From NCBI GenBank assembly GCA_032622095.1, contig CP136063.1:266407426-266471425 (forward strand): a stretch of 64,000 nucleotides of DNA, written 5' to 3'. The notes under the pieces were generated by a model. That model was not told the DNA's origin, ran no database searches, and saw nothing but the letters and a program-made list of their open reading frames with translations. Below are positions 11,901 through 26,900 of the stretch, piece after piece. The stretch's first letter is position 1; each line of letters starts with the position of its first letter. The position numbers were made by a program, and so were the translations under genes. The DNA is from Siphonodentalium dalli. Its lineage: Eukaryota; Mollusca; Scaphopoda; Gadilida; Siphonodentaliidae.

Positions 11901-14900
11901 GACATTTTGTCCGACAGCATATTTCTACTCCCGTCAGATAAAATATAACTTGATAAGACATTTCTGTCAATTTAGCGCAGTTATAAATGCAAAATAACCC
12001 CAGTTACTGGGTCAATTACTGAGGGAGTACAGTGCATATCAGAGATCATCTTGCACATCTAACAGTTCTAAGATTATAACTTGTTTAACCCTTTCAGTGC
12101 CAGGGGCCGATCTCATCGGCCCTAATTTACGGTCTGTAAAATCGGCCCTAAAAAAAATAAAAAATATATAAAAATTAGTTTTTTTGTTTGTTTAGATTTT
12201 TTTGGGTTGAATTTTTTTTGGGTATGCTTAAGCATGCTATAGCGAATTTAAAAACAAACTGGATAAAACCTTAGGGGCATGTTATAACTGAAAACTGTCA
12301 CCAAGTATTCATAGTAATAATTTTGATGCCCATGAAAAACGTAAGATTCCCTGGCACTAAACCTACAAAATAAGTCTGTTAAAGAGTATAAGAAAAAATT
12401 ATTAAAATTGTAAAAAATTGTAAAAAATAATAACAAATGATGAAAAATTGTTAGGCCAATGCATTCTCTTATATATGTGAGCCGACCTATGGTCGACTCG
12501 CATATATAAGAGAATGCATTGGCACAGGGTATATGGGTTGATACAAAAATTGAAAGGGTTAAGAACTAACTTACCTTGTTCAAACTCGTTTGTTAGATTT
12601 CTTCTTGGTCTACCAGTTATGTTTCCATCTCGACTCTACAAGAGACAACATCACACCTCAATATAATCTTTCATTGCATTCGCAGCTCTTCTGAATGGCT
12701 GAGGGTGTGTCAAATGACGGGCCGCAAATCGACTTGTCACCATAACAAGTAAAATTTTGCTCTCAAAGAGAGAAGAGAATTCAAAGTGTGGAGTGTTTTT
12801 ATAATGTTTATAATGTAACCATTATAGGTAAGTGGGTGTCTGACAAGGCAACATGGCTGCCAGGGTAAGTGTGGAGTGTTTTTATAATGTTTATAATGTA
12901 ATCATTATAGGTAAGTGGGTGTATGACAAGGCAACATGGCTGCCAGGGTAAGCAAACATAACACCTATCACACTGTATTGACAGAGACAAAGTCAGAGTA
13001 ATGAACTGACAGGTTGACCAAAATGTTAGATACTCAAACAAAACAAGGTTAGTGAAAAGCAAAACAGCTTTTATGTCAATGAGTAGGGATACATATTAAA
13101 ACAAAATGTTTAGTGTGTATGTCACTCAGTGGGGATACATATTAAAACATAATGTTTAGTTTTTATGTCACTCAGTGGGGATACATATTAAAACATGAAG
13201 TTAAATTTTTATGCCACTCAGTGGGGATACATATTAAAAGTATTCAGCAGAATAAAGTAAGTAAAATTCAGGGAACAAATGGCATGGTAAAAATTTGGTA
13301 CTCTTGGCTACTGTGTGTGTATTCCATATATACAAAACGGTGGTGTGTGGTTTTATGGTTTCTCGGTTTTCTTTTGGTTTTATTTCAAAACCAAACCGCA
13401 ACCAATATATTCTATAAAACCTATTCTTCCTGTTTCAATTAACCAACACCAATGGTCACTGAATGTCGTTTTCACAAGACGTTAGCATGCGGTCTTGTCA
13501 GTTGCTATTTGCCACCATTACTAGTAGCAGTATCAATTTGGAACATTTGGGTGTCATACATTTGTATGAGTGATAATGGCACATATTGTCACATAGTCTA
13601 TGGAAATTACTGGAAAATAGCTGGAAATATTATGTCAAATGTGATATCAACTGCTCTATGCATTTATTCATTGGTGTATTAAGTAAAACCATAACCAAAA
13701 CCGAAACCTGGTTTTTCTACAAAAACCATTCCGAAAAAATAAAAACTCAAATGATATTTCAAAACCGCACATCACTGATACAAAACAGAAAAAAATATTG
13801 CTTCAGGTATTTCTTACCATTATCTGATATTGCTGTTTTTTATTGCTGTCCTGCGGAGACTGTGCATAATGTCTGCCTTGTTTTGATCCATCTTTTGGAG
13901 AATGAACATTTTGAGGGTTAAATTTCCCCTTGTCTTTAGGAGAATTCATATAGTGCTGTCCTTGTTTGGAAAATCTATGTGAATTCCCATCAGAATAACC
14001 TTTGTTTGCGGCAATATTTGGATCGGTATGGCTCTTATGAAATCTGTTCTCATTGGTTGCTTTTGTTCGACAGTCTCTTCCTTTTGATCCACTTCGGCCC
14101 CTATGTTGATCGTGTCCATCTCCTGTGCTAAACGGTGAATTTTTTACATCGTGAGAACCGTTGTCATAAGCATAATAGTTCTCTGAATATGTACCATCAC
14201 ATTGACTCTTCGAATGTTTCCTCTTATTAGAACCACTAACTCCCTCCTGGCTACACTCATACTCCTTAATTTGTTGACCTTTCTGATATTTGTCCACATC
14301 AGATGACTCCACCATGCATTTTTCACCTTTATTGTTCTTTTTTCTACCCCTTCTCTTATCATGAGCATCCCTGTCTTCTCCATTTTTGGTAGAAGGTTGA
14401 TTGAACTGATTGGCTGGTTGAACTGAAGGTTGATTGAACTGATTGGCTGGTTGAACTGAAGGTTGATTGAACTGATTGGCTGGTTGAACTGAAGGTTGAT
14501 TGAACTGATTGGCTGGTTGAACTGAAGGTTGATTGAACTGATTGGCTGGTTGAACTGAAGGTTGATTGAACTGATTGGCTGGTTGAACTGAAGGTTGATT
14601 GAACTGATCGGTTGATTGAACTGAAGGTTGACTGAACTGATCGGCGTACATTTTACCAACTTTATGCTTGTTAACAAACAAATCCTTGTATGAAGGAGTA
14701 TTGTCTGCTCCTTGTTTTGCATTTTGAAGAATGTTCATGAAGGTTGAGAAGGTGTTGTGAGTTTCCTTCATGTAGTAATCTGTTTGAGCAGACTCCACCT
14801 TCTTTACTTTGATTTGGTATTGAGAGATCCATTTACGTAAATGCCTGAAAATGTAGAGAAAACAAGGTAATACATGTACCAGGGTTTCCGCTAGGGGTTG

Positions 14901-17900
14901 GGGGAATGTGGCCGTATTTGGGAAGCACATACCAGGAGCCCTGTCGGGAGAAAATTTGGATGTTTATCACTGAAAAGTAGCCATTTCCTTGCACTTGAGA
15001 CATCAAGCAGGAACATTGAAGCTTCATATAGAAACCAAATTAAAACAGATCATCTTTCTTAGATCTCAAGTTAATGAACTAAAAGCATGTAAGCACAACA
15101 GCATACAATGGATACAATGACTAACCCTGGTTAGCAAAAGACACATTGTCACACTGTCTAGCAGTAACAGGCTTTACTTCATGAGCAGAGCTCATGTCAC
15201 ATGCTATACACACGTTCTGCATGCCTGCTTTCTTTGTATTTTGTTCACAGTACCGATCAAAACAATTTGTTGTAAAATCAAAAGCCATTCCTCAGACGGA
15301 TATTACCTCCTGCTGGATTCGTAAAATGGATAATATTGTATTCATTGGAGAGGGAATATATACACTGATAATAACTATTAATATTTTAATTGTTTTATTT
15401 TTTATTAAACATTTTTTTGATGCAGACCTTGTTTTGAGGGGAAATAGTGGGTCAGAAAGTTGGGACTTCTAGACAGAAATCTATGGCAAATTAAAATGCG
15501 AGAGGCTGATTACTACTAAACAATCGCCTGACAAAGCGTTACCCAGGATGGTGTAGACAACTGTGCACGTGGTACTGATCATGTCTTATTCAGGCACCAA
15601 GTGTAGCATTCCTTGCAATCTGTTAATCGGTGATCGCTCATCCTGTGTAAAAAGAGCTAGGTCTGTGGCTATTTTGTGACCACTATTAAGTCTAGGTTGG
15701 GGGGGGGGGGGAATGAGACCGCTGGACGGCCAGCCTGCTGTAGTAGCCGAAACCCTGCATGTACCTGGTGTGGTCTGTGAACTCTTTCACCCCTGTATAT
15801 ATAGATATATGTATCCCAGAACCATTTACCTTGTTGGCATTGTTTTGTCAAAGACAACAATTGTGTTTATTTTATGACGCGTGATTCCCTTTGATCTTGA
15901 TAGGTGTGTAGCAATGTTGACAGAATGCATCATCAGCAAGCACAGGCTACTTTCTTTGACGAAGTGAATTAAATCGAACGGTCAAGACCAAACACGTAGT
16001 CTTTAAGAATCTGTGGGTATTTTTTAATCAGTAATAAAATAAATCATGAGCCATAGAGGTTATTAAAAATGAAAACTGAAACCCGATGATGCCAAAGCCA
16101 AAGGTACCAAAAAAATAAGTGGATTTTTCGCGTCGATACCTGAAGTTGAATAGAGAGATGTTCCCATGATGAGTAACGAATCTACATCAGGTGTGTTATA
16201 GAGGACGGGAAATGCAGTCATAATACGGAAGGACCAATAACATAATAAATCCTGTTTTTTTGAAAATGGGCAAATAAAAACAATTCCACAGTGATGCATT
16301 TAATAAAAATAATGAAATGGTCAAACACTGTGAGAAATGGTAATCACTTACTTAATAAATGGGATTACCATAAAGAAATTGTTCGGATTCATGTTGAGGT
16401 GTTCTTTTGGCATTTGATCATTCTTGTGTCCTGGCAAGTAATCAATTGGAAACCACTGAAGTGACTAGAAATAGAGTAAAAAACAACATTGATTTGAGTA
16501 CATGTATGTACTTTTATACCATAATTACATATTTTAGTCAACACCTATTTTGTAAATTTCGGCTTTACACCCTATTGTGGTATAAATTTCTACTGTGGGT
16601 GTACATTTTCAAACATCATTTCTTGGGTTAAATGTTTATACCCACAGTAGAACCACATCGTAGTTAGCAAAACAGTTCTTCTGTTTCATTGACTTAAAAT
16701 TGGAAATTGTTATGATATCAATTAAATATGAGGAAAATTGCCTACATTTCAATCAAATAAAGCTTGCTAATTTTATGTGAACTAGGAACATGAATGGGAA
16801 TATCACGTGACTGATGGCTTAGAAACAGGCAGACATCATGACGTACAAGTATGCATCAATACGTGTGATGCACATTCTTTATAGCATCGTGTTTGGGTCA
16901 CTCGGTGAGTATACACATTAAAAGTAAACAGCAGAGAAGTTGAATTCGCGGAAAAAATAAAAAATAATAATAATGTCATAAATAAAATACACCCATTGTA
17001 GCCGAGTGAACTCATTTTAACCAATCGCCAAAGGCTCGTGGTTAAAACCACAATTGCAAATTTGATATTCTCAGCTACCCTGGGGACTGTACTATAGATT
17101 TACAATTGCCGTGTTTAACAGGTGTACAAGGTTATGGGAGGTACACAGGAGGCGTGAAGTGCAATAGACCACTGTATTGTAATAGAGTAGATTATACCTG
17201 TGTGCTCATTACCGATGGGTGATTGGGTTTGATCAGAATGGTATTCAATATAATACTCCAGCGATTTTGCATGACAACCCAACTAGAAATTGAAATACAT
17301 CTTAAAACTTGAATTGTTGGAACAGACGATAACCATTGATGACACATAACACAATGCACGAACGGTTGCGGCGTAATCACTGATCGATTATTTAAAGGAT
17401 ACCGATTACAACTAATACAATTGAACACGGATTACCCATGCACTAGCGATAACATATCAATGAGTGTCTCCGAGGAATATTTTTTTTCATTGGTCAATCA
17501 AGTCACATGTGGTAAAACTATTATTTTATTGGTCACCATGCATGTAAACGAGGCATTGCAAGAAGTCGCCTTTTCACTGTAAGAATAAGAGTGGAGGTCT
17601 ATGGTAATCGACACCTTCTGTGTGTCCCACATAACCTTGTACACGTGTTCAAACACGGCAATTGTAAATCTATAGTACAGGCCCCTGGGTGTATTATATG
17701 GGTGTATACAGATAATGTGTGGCATAGAGATAGCTAGGTCAGAAAAGTTGTTTGAGAGGAGGAATAACTCCTGAAATATTCCAACTGTTGGCCATTTCAG
17801 TCTAAAAATGAAAGGTGGGAACAACATAATTCGATCATTAAAACAAAACAAAACGCCCTTCCATGGTGCTAAAACATAAAACCATAGCTACATTAATGCT

Positions 17901-20900
17901 CTAATTAATCGACTTTCCTGAAAAGTTACCCATAATTCTGCTTAAAACTGGATAAAACCTTAGGAGCATGTTATAACTCAAAACTATCACCAAGTATTCA
18001 TAGTAATAATTTTGATGCCCATGAAAAACGTAAGATTCCCTGGCACTAAACCTACAAAATAAGTCTACCTTGATTTCCTTCCTGGTTCTGGGCTGGAATT
18101 TTGTATCGAGCGGGACACCGGGAATGATATAGAGTCTCGCCAGCTGATCATGCATCTGATGCTCGAGGTAGTCATTTTCTGTAATTAATTTACTAGTATC
18201 AAATCCTGTCTCTTCTAAAACCTGAAATAATTTGTTCTCAGATTTAACGAGAGGCCATCACGATCGGCAGATGTTTAACCCATCCCTTGGCGATAATAAA
18301 TTGTTATGATCAGAATCATAATCGTTTAATGTTGAATTATAGAGTATACTGTTATGATCTAAAGTAGTATATGACAAATGTACATAATAACCAGTAATAA
18401 CACAAATTATTGGAATGTATGAGTCAATATGGAAGGGTTAATATAACATCTAAACTCTAGAGCCTGTCACCACTACCATAGTGTAAGCAGTTCTATTCAT
18501 GTTGTTGCAAATTGCCATGTGAGATATCAAAATAATATAATTATTTATTTAATGGAAAAGGTTAAAAGACATGGAATGGGTAAAAGGGGTTAAATCACCT
18601 ATCTCTGCCCTGTTTGATCCAATGTAGTCCCATCATCCAAGGACTTAGAGAGCTCCATTGGTCTAGTTAAATAAATTCACATGGCTAAGTTGTGGTTAAA
18701 AAGATAGCTAAATCAATTTATCCAATAATTCACTTATCTGTGTCTTATACAGAGCTAACATATGAGGGCTATAAATAACTCTCAAAGCAATAAACTATAT
18801 TGTCTTTTATCTTGCTCACAGAGAAGCAGGTATTCATTAATTGTAAGTTACTTGGGTTATAATCTGGATAAATCTTAGTTTAAAAAGGGCCATATCTCTG
18901 GTATAACAAATTGGATCTAACCCATATTCAAACTCGTTCTGTATTTTGAGTTGAGAAACTCACATACCAAATTTGGTTCCTATCAGATGAAAAATGGTTG
19001 ATTTATCGAAGTACATGTATGTGTGAATTATATGTCAAAGGACCATAACTCCATTAAAAATCCGATCAAACCCATATTCGAACTCAATCTGTATGTTGGT
19101 CTGAGAAACTCATACACCAAATTTGGTTCCAATCAGATAAAAAATGTTAGAGTTATGGCAGAATTAATGAATTCTAATTCGAAAAAGGGCCATAACTCCG
19201 TAAAAAAAACTCGGATCAAACCCATATTCGAACTCAATCTGTATTTTGGGCCGAGAAACTCACATACCAAATTTGGTTCCAATCAGATAAAAAAAATTTG
19301 AGTTATGGCAGAATTCATGAATTCTAAGTCGAAAAAGGGCCATAACTCCGTAAAAAAAAGTCGGATCAAACCCATATTCGAACACGATCTGTATTTTGGG
19401 CCGAGAAACTCACATACCAAATTTGGTTCCGATCAGATAAAAAATGTTTGAGTTATGGTAGAATGTGTGAATTCTAAGTAAAAAAAGGGCCACAACTCTG
19501 TAAAAAAAAGCCGGATCAAACCCATATTCGAACTCGATCTGTATTTTGGGCTGAAAACCCCATATACAAATTTTTGTTTTGATCAGGTAAAAAATGTTTG
19601 AGTTATCGCATTACACGTAAAGTGTCTACGGACGGACAGACAGACGGACGTACCAACAAATGGGTAGATATGTGGCTTCGACCTATGTGGCTAGAAATGG
19701 TAATGTGGCTTTAGTTTTTATGTGGCTTCTCAAGTAGCCATAAAATTTTAAGTGGCTATCAAGTAGTAGATAGTGATAAAACTCCAGATTATGGATTCAT
19801 AACATGTTGGAATTATAGCAGAAGAAGCTGATTAAAACTCAAAAACTTGCTCACAGTAACTGGGACAGTGGAATAGGAGAAACTGACAGGTCCGTGATTG
19901 GGTGGCTAGCCACATAAATGTCTTGTCAGTGTCCGACATCTCCTATTGACGGGTCATGGATGTCTAAATCGATGGACTTTTTTTCCCAAATTTTGAGTGA
20001 CTACAAAATTAAATAAGCTGATTAGGCCAAATAGATCATTTTAGAACGTCCATCTGAAAGCTGTTACGTGGCTAGCCACGCAACGGAAGTTATGCACATA
20101 AATATCCATTTTACACAATCTTAGCCACATAAGTAGTCATTAGTAAACACGGACGGACAGACGGACGGACGGACGGACGGACGGACGAACGACGAGTGGT
20201 CAATCCGGACGTTGACACTATGTGTACCATACTATGGTATGGGTACACATAAAAATGGTTAGGCAACAGAAACTTAAAGCCTCATTTATGAACCCTTCCT
20301 ACAACTTTTCTTCCAATATTGAATTTTTGATTTTTTTACTTGATTGCTATATAATACATGTATGTTCATGTTGACTATGAAACAAGTATTAATGGCAGAG
20401 TCAGTCTCTTTTGCTTTCACCTGTTCATGATGGGAGCTGTGCTGGTGCAGCAGCATTAAATATCCTGTGCCGGTGCATTCTCTTATATATGTAAGTCCCA
20501 TAGGGAGCCATGCATATATAAGAAAATGCACTGACTTTCAATGTCAAGGAAAATATTGTTAGGCCAATCATGGACGTAAATGAGATGGATAGGCAACTCT
20601 CGTAGAGTAACGCAATATATCGCGGATTCTTTTGTTTGCCAATTAACGAGAGCCTGACTGCGAGATCTCCTGTTGCTATAACCACGGCGTAAACAAAATG
20701 GCGTCTTTTGATTTCGTTTAGTGTCGGAACAGTGTCGTTAGCACACAATGTTTCCTTTCTGACGCTAGCTTCTTTCATTTACCCGCTTATAATAAATACT
20801 TGAATTAATTTTACATTGAACACATTTAGTTTATTGTTTATAGTGGCCTAATAAAAGTGGGAAAACACCTACTGGGCATTAAAATAAAGCTTTGAAATTG

Positions 20901-23900
20901 AAGCATCACACTCAGTCATAGAAGGAGCATTGTTGTCATTTCCGCCGAATTATTTCTTAACTAAAAGAGCGTAATTACGCAACTATTAATGACATATCAA
21001 GTTGGTGAATGCTCAATTAGCAAAACTTAATAGTGTTTATATAACTAGGCTTGAATGAAGCAGGAAGTTTAATCTGTCCCAAAGCAATGAGAATTGAATA
21101 TGATCACACTTCAGTTAATGCAATGTTAACACATCGCGAAGAGGGCTAACCATCGCTAATTTTACCTGTTTTATTTTAATCCACAACGAAGCCAATGACA
21201 ATATTGTTTTATCTTGCGTGTGACTTCAGTGCTCATATTGCGATTGTTCAATCGACTACATTCACAGTTTCTAGTAGCTATTATTAAGTATCTTCTTTTT
21301 AAACAAAGAGATACAAACAACTTTATAAGTATTTATGTAAGTGCGAAATATTAAACAATAAAGCGCCACCTCATAGAAAGAAAAACGAATGCATATTCAC
21401 AAATTATAAATAAAGCTTATATTAATCAGATTGGGTATTGGGTAAAATGGAGATATCCCCACAGACTTTCACTAGTCTGAAAATGGCAAACGAAGATTTT
21501 ATCCCATGGGATGACCTGGACGACCTGCTCTTTGAATGTACAGATAGTAATATTTTGATTGAAATTGATCAACAGTTATGCATGTAGTGTCTGATATGGC
21601 AGAAGGTTGTTCTTCAGTTTTCTGCTTCTTCGACTGGTCCTTTCTTTTTTGGCGGATACACTTCCGTTTTGTCGCAGGCATACTGAAATAACAAAGTAAG
21701 GCATGACTACTAGTATATATTACTAATAATCAGTTTGTTTCCTATGTTGATTCTATTTGGGGGCATGGGCAAGTTATATTTGACAATTGAACATCATCAT
21801 GAAATACAGACAGTACAATTTCCATGGACCGTATCCAAGCACGCCGATATACCGGTTGTACTTGTCAGATATTAATGAAATTTGCTCAACTTTGAGATAA
21901 GATATTGGTAAAACATGGTTATTAATCCTTGTAAAATTTGCTAATAGTCATCCCAAGACATATGCCAAATCAAAATTAAGTGATCATTTTATTCAAATTT
22001 TGGTTATATATGATTACATGCTAAAGTTCCCACCCCCATACTTGCAAATTAACATTTTCAAGAAAATCCAACCAATGTTAATTCTACATGAAAAAAGTGT
22101 AAAAGAAATAGTAAAATATGATGAAATTAATTGAAGGACACAAATAGCTATATTATGATTTTAAAATCACCACCCATTCCATTTTTGTCAGAGCCATTTT
22201 AGAAAAATTGAGAAAGTGGTAGCCCTCCCCCATAAAAACGAGAAAGGCTGTCAGTCTTAAAACAACACACTTACATTGTGATATAACAAACAATTCCTGC
22301 AATAAAACTTTGCAAAGTATGCTGAAAGTCACTCAGGGATATATAAGAAAACAATCTAATGCAATAGTTTCATGCCACATCTGGTTATTTTGGAAGAGTT
22401 GTTGAAATTCGAACGCGAGTGTGCTAGATTGGGAAATGTCCATTTTTAACAATTGATGCTCATTTCTTGTAAAGTTATGAACCGAAAAATAAAAAAAACA
22501 ACTTCAATGCAACTGAAAGTCATCGCCTAATGTATCAGCAATATCAATATTGCTAGCTTTCTATTTTAATTGCGGCCATGTTCATGTGGCTGCAAAAGTC
22601 GTAAGTCTGTTACACATAAATGGTATCAGACGTCCACCCCCAATAGCTCGAATTTCGGAAATTGAAATACATTTCCACGAAATTTCACCTTTAATGGACA
22701 TGGTTGAAATACAGCAAAAGCGTGTATAATAAATTGGTATTGGATGTGATCTTTAAGATATCCTTTCAATTTATATCGGATCAATGAACTCACGATTTTT
22801 CCCCCGGTATTTTTCTTGTGTTTTCTGTGTTGTTCAGTGTTCGTTACGGGAGAATCTAATGCTTTTAATTCGTCTACGAGCATCTTACGACGAACGTTAT
22901 GAGATTAGCGGTCGCTTAGTTTGATTATTAGACAAAGTTTTATTTTAGAACGTATAAGTAAGTACAATACTCACGTTTTTTTAGATGTAGATATCCTTTT
23001 AAAAGCAAAACACAAGACAATCCCGCATACGACGAAAACAAGAGTGAAATGAGATCTCGCGAAGTCACGCGATCCGCGATATTTCATATACCGGCGCTTG
23101 GCCAAGCACTGCGGCTTCTAATCGCCCCATATATACATCGCTGGGCCAATGTATTCTCTTATTTATGCGAGGCTCCCTATGGGAGACTCTCGTATATAAG
23201 AGAATGCATTGGCACAGGGTTTTCACAAAATTTCAGGAAGCTCCAATCAAAAAAGTGTTAATATTTATTCAGTTCTGTGAGATGAAATACCTCAATTTAT
23301 TTTTATATAAAAAATGTGAGTAAATCTTCTTGCACTAAACAATCTTGCAAATTTCATGGGACAGTTCTTCCATTTGATAACGGTCATTTACGGAGGATAA
23401 TAAGGTATAATCAGCCAAAATATGATGGGTCATGATGAATTTATCAATTACTCGTCATGTACATGTATGTTTCGATAATCACTGACGATGGAAACAAATT
23501 GTTAATATCGCTGAACTTTCGATTATGTGGTTCGATTTGATGTGAAAAGGCTTCTACTTCAAGCAGAGACTACCTTGTTTTTATTCCTAACTCCATGCGA
23601 GAAGATATTTCATTTCAGTGAATTTCTCAGTAATACAGGTATACATGTACATGTACCCCCTCTTTTAACACTAAAACAGAGATTTGCGGGGGGAAATTCA
23701 CTGTTAACAGCTGTATATGAATTTCTGTACATACTATTTATCATGGATGTTAACATGGACATGTAAATAGGAATGAGTCATTTTTAGGTCATTTGGCCAA
23801 AAAAACATGGCTGCCAGCGGCTATCTTGGATTTCAAAATTTGCAACAAAATACAACACGATAACTGCCTGCAGTCAGTTTACCAGTTAGAATTACATTAT

Positions 23901-26900
23901 TTCTCTCATTCAAAGTGATTTTGAATCCCAACTCATTGCCAAAACACTAAAAAACAAGCAGGATTTTTTTTTTTTAGTTGCGGAAAAAATTGCTTGTTGG
24001 TGGCTTTGACCACCCACCCACCCCGGCATATGTGCCGGAATTTTTTTTTTTCACTCCCCCCCCCCCCTGGAGTTCATAGAAATTAATAAAGAAAATTTAT
24101 ATAAATGTACATATGAATATTTAGTTTGAGTGTTTTATTGCTGTTGGAGCACAATTGGCACCACACCCTTAAAAAAAACACTCAAATTACATTAATTAGC
24201 ACCACACCCTTAAAAAAACACTCAAATTACATTAATTAGCACCACACCCTTAAAAAAACACTCAAATTACATTAATTAGCACCACACCCTTAAAAAAACA
24301 CTCAAATTACATTAATTAGCACCACACCCTTAAAAAAAACACTCAAATTACATTAATTAGCACCACACCCTTAAAAAAACACTCAAATTACATTAATTAG
24401 CACCACACCCTTAAAAAAACACTCAAATTACATTAATTAGCACCACACCCTTAAAAAAAACACTCAAATTACATTAATTAGCACCACACCCTTAAAAAAA
24501 AAACACTCAAATTACATTAATTAGCACCACACCCTTCAAAAAAACACTCAAATTACATTAATTAGCACCACACCCTTCAAAAAAACACTCAAATTACATT
24601 CATTTAGCACCACACCCTTCAAAAAAACACTCAAATTACATTCATTTCCTAAAATAAACATAGCTAAGCATTGGAAAAAATTCCATTTTCATGTCCATTT
24701 TGGGCTCATTTCCTTATATAGGGCAGTATTTAACCCTTCCATGATAGGATCTTATTGAAATTTTCTGAAAACCCTGTGCCAATGCATTCTCTTGTACATG
24801 CGAGTCTCCAATAGGGAGAATAAGAGAATACATTGGCCTAACAATATTTACCTTGACCTTGTCAGCCAGTGCATGCTCTTATATATGTGAGGCTCCATAT
24901 GGGAGACTCACATATATAAGAGAATGCACTGGCACAGGATATTTAATGCTGCACTAGCGCAGCTGCCATCATGAAAGGGTTAACTGGTTCGCTGCTAAAT
25001 ATCCTACATACACATAATAAAATGCGTATATTTATTTCAATAAACAGAAAATCATTGAATTTTATGCTCGAGAGTAGGTAATTTGCACTCTTTTCTCAAA
25101 TATGACCCCCATATATATACATTTGTGATTATGTTATGAGCCTGGATGTCTCACTAGGCTATGGTTATGATCCTGGATGTCTCATTAGGCTATCGCTATG
25201 AGTCTGGATGTCTCATTATGCTATGGCTATGGGCCTAGATGTCTCATTAGCCATTAGGCTATGGTTATGAGCCTGGATGTTTCATTAGACTATGGTTATG
25301 GGTTCTGGATGTCTCATTAGGCTATGGTTATGAGTCTGGATGTCTCATTAGGCTATGGTTATGGGCCTGAATGTCTCATGTGGCTATGGTTATGAGCCTG
25401 GTTGTCTGTTTGTCAAAGTAGGTTATGGATATGAGCCTGGATGTCTGATTAGGTTATGGTTATGAGCTTCATTGTCGGCCGCCTTTGGGCAAAACATTTG
25501 TAAATTTTCTCAAACTTTTCGCGATAGAAGTACCTTTTCTGACAATTTTATTGGTCGGCATCCATTCAAACTTCACAATGTCACAATTTAATTATATATT
25601 TAACAATATTTCTTAAATATTACCTGACAAACGCTATTTAAATGATTAAACTAAACAAGAGTAGACTAAACAAGACAGTGTAATTGCCAAAGCCCATATC
25701 TGGGCTTCCAGCACTCTTACATAGGGTCCAAATATGGGCCTTCAGCACTGAACCAGTTTATGACTTGAATTTTGGGGAATATAAAGGCCTGCTGTGTGAA
25801 TTGGTATCCATAATGTGTTTCTTTGCCTGTCGTCTGCTTATGTAATACAATGAAATGGATAATAAACCAATTCCTAATTTCATCTATTGTCTACGTTATC
25901 TAATATAGTGGTCTAATCAGCTGTCTCTTATTCAGAGAAAGCTTAATAGAGTCTGACAACATGTGTCTGATTAGATATCGCTATCCGCTTCACACAAGTG
26001 AGAGTTGACAGATAGATTAAATCATTGACAGTTTGTTTTAATCAGTTAATAGACTGCCTCAAAATTAGGAAGGTGATGATGAGTCAGAAAGATGAGTCAA
26101 CAGGATCAAGTCTGGATATAATATGTCTGGATACAGTTACAGTAATGCCCTAAATAATCGACTCCTTAACCACAGCAGAATTATGGGTAATTTTTCAGGA
26201 TTTAGTTGGAAATATGGCTTGTTGCCATTCATCGGAAAGCTCTCACTTGAGAGCTTTCCGATGAATGGCAACAAGCCATATTTCCAACTAAATCCTGAAA
26301 AATTACCCATAATTCTGCTGTGGTTAAGGAGTCGATTATTTAGGGAATTACTCTATATCATGCCATAAATCTCTACTCTGGCTGATGCCCGTAGAGATCA
26401 TATTCCACCAGTACAAAACATTGGAACTTTTTGAAGTTTTGACAGGGAACCTAATAAAGTCGAAAAAAATAAGGCCAGGAATATATTTCTTAGTTATTAT
26501 CTGTTCCTTAAAAATGAAGGTCCCAACTCGAAATTTCTTGATTTAAGTGAATTTGTGAGCGATTTCGCGTTGAGTCGCTTACAATTATGGCATTTCTCCT
26601 GGGTAATTAATCTGATGTTTATTGCGATATCGGCTAATAAAAGTCAGAGAAAAGCATGCAATTCTGAGTTGGGACATTCACCTACAGTGAAGTACATTAT
26701 TAAGTAACAATTATTTAATAACTAAGAAATATATTCCCCACAAAATAATTTCAACTTAATAATGTTCCCTGTCAAAACTTCAAAAAGTTCTAAGGTTTTG
26801 TACTGGTGAAATATGATCTCTACAGGCGTTAGCCAGAGAAGACATTCATGGCATGATCTAGTATATAGTGTATCTGACATTTGCAGAATGTGTTCCCCAA

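Noticed and set aside
14144-14722. 192-codon frame with [11 protein letters not shown] repeats
   Set aside because: Alternative frame of the 33-bp repeat inside DCP2 exon 7; the other frame has conserved DCP2 sequence and splice sites.
19023-19301. 92-codon frame with repeated [22 protein letters not shown]
   Set aside because: Two units of the 147-bp tandem array; later units are broken.
24150-24650. CRISPR-like array
   Set aside because: Units are contiguous 40-bp satellites with no unique spacers, in a eukaryotic genome. The same applies to 60391-60593.
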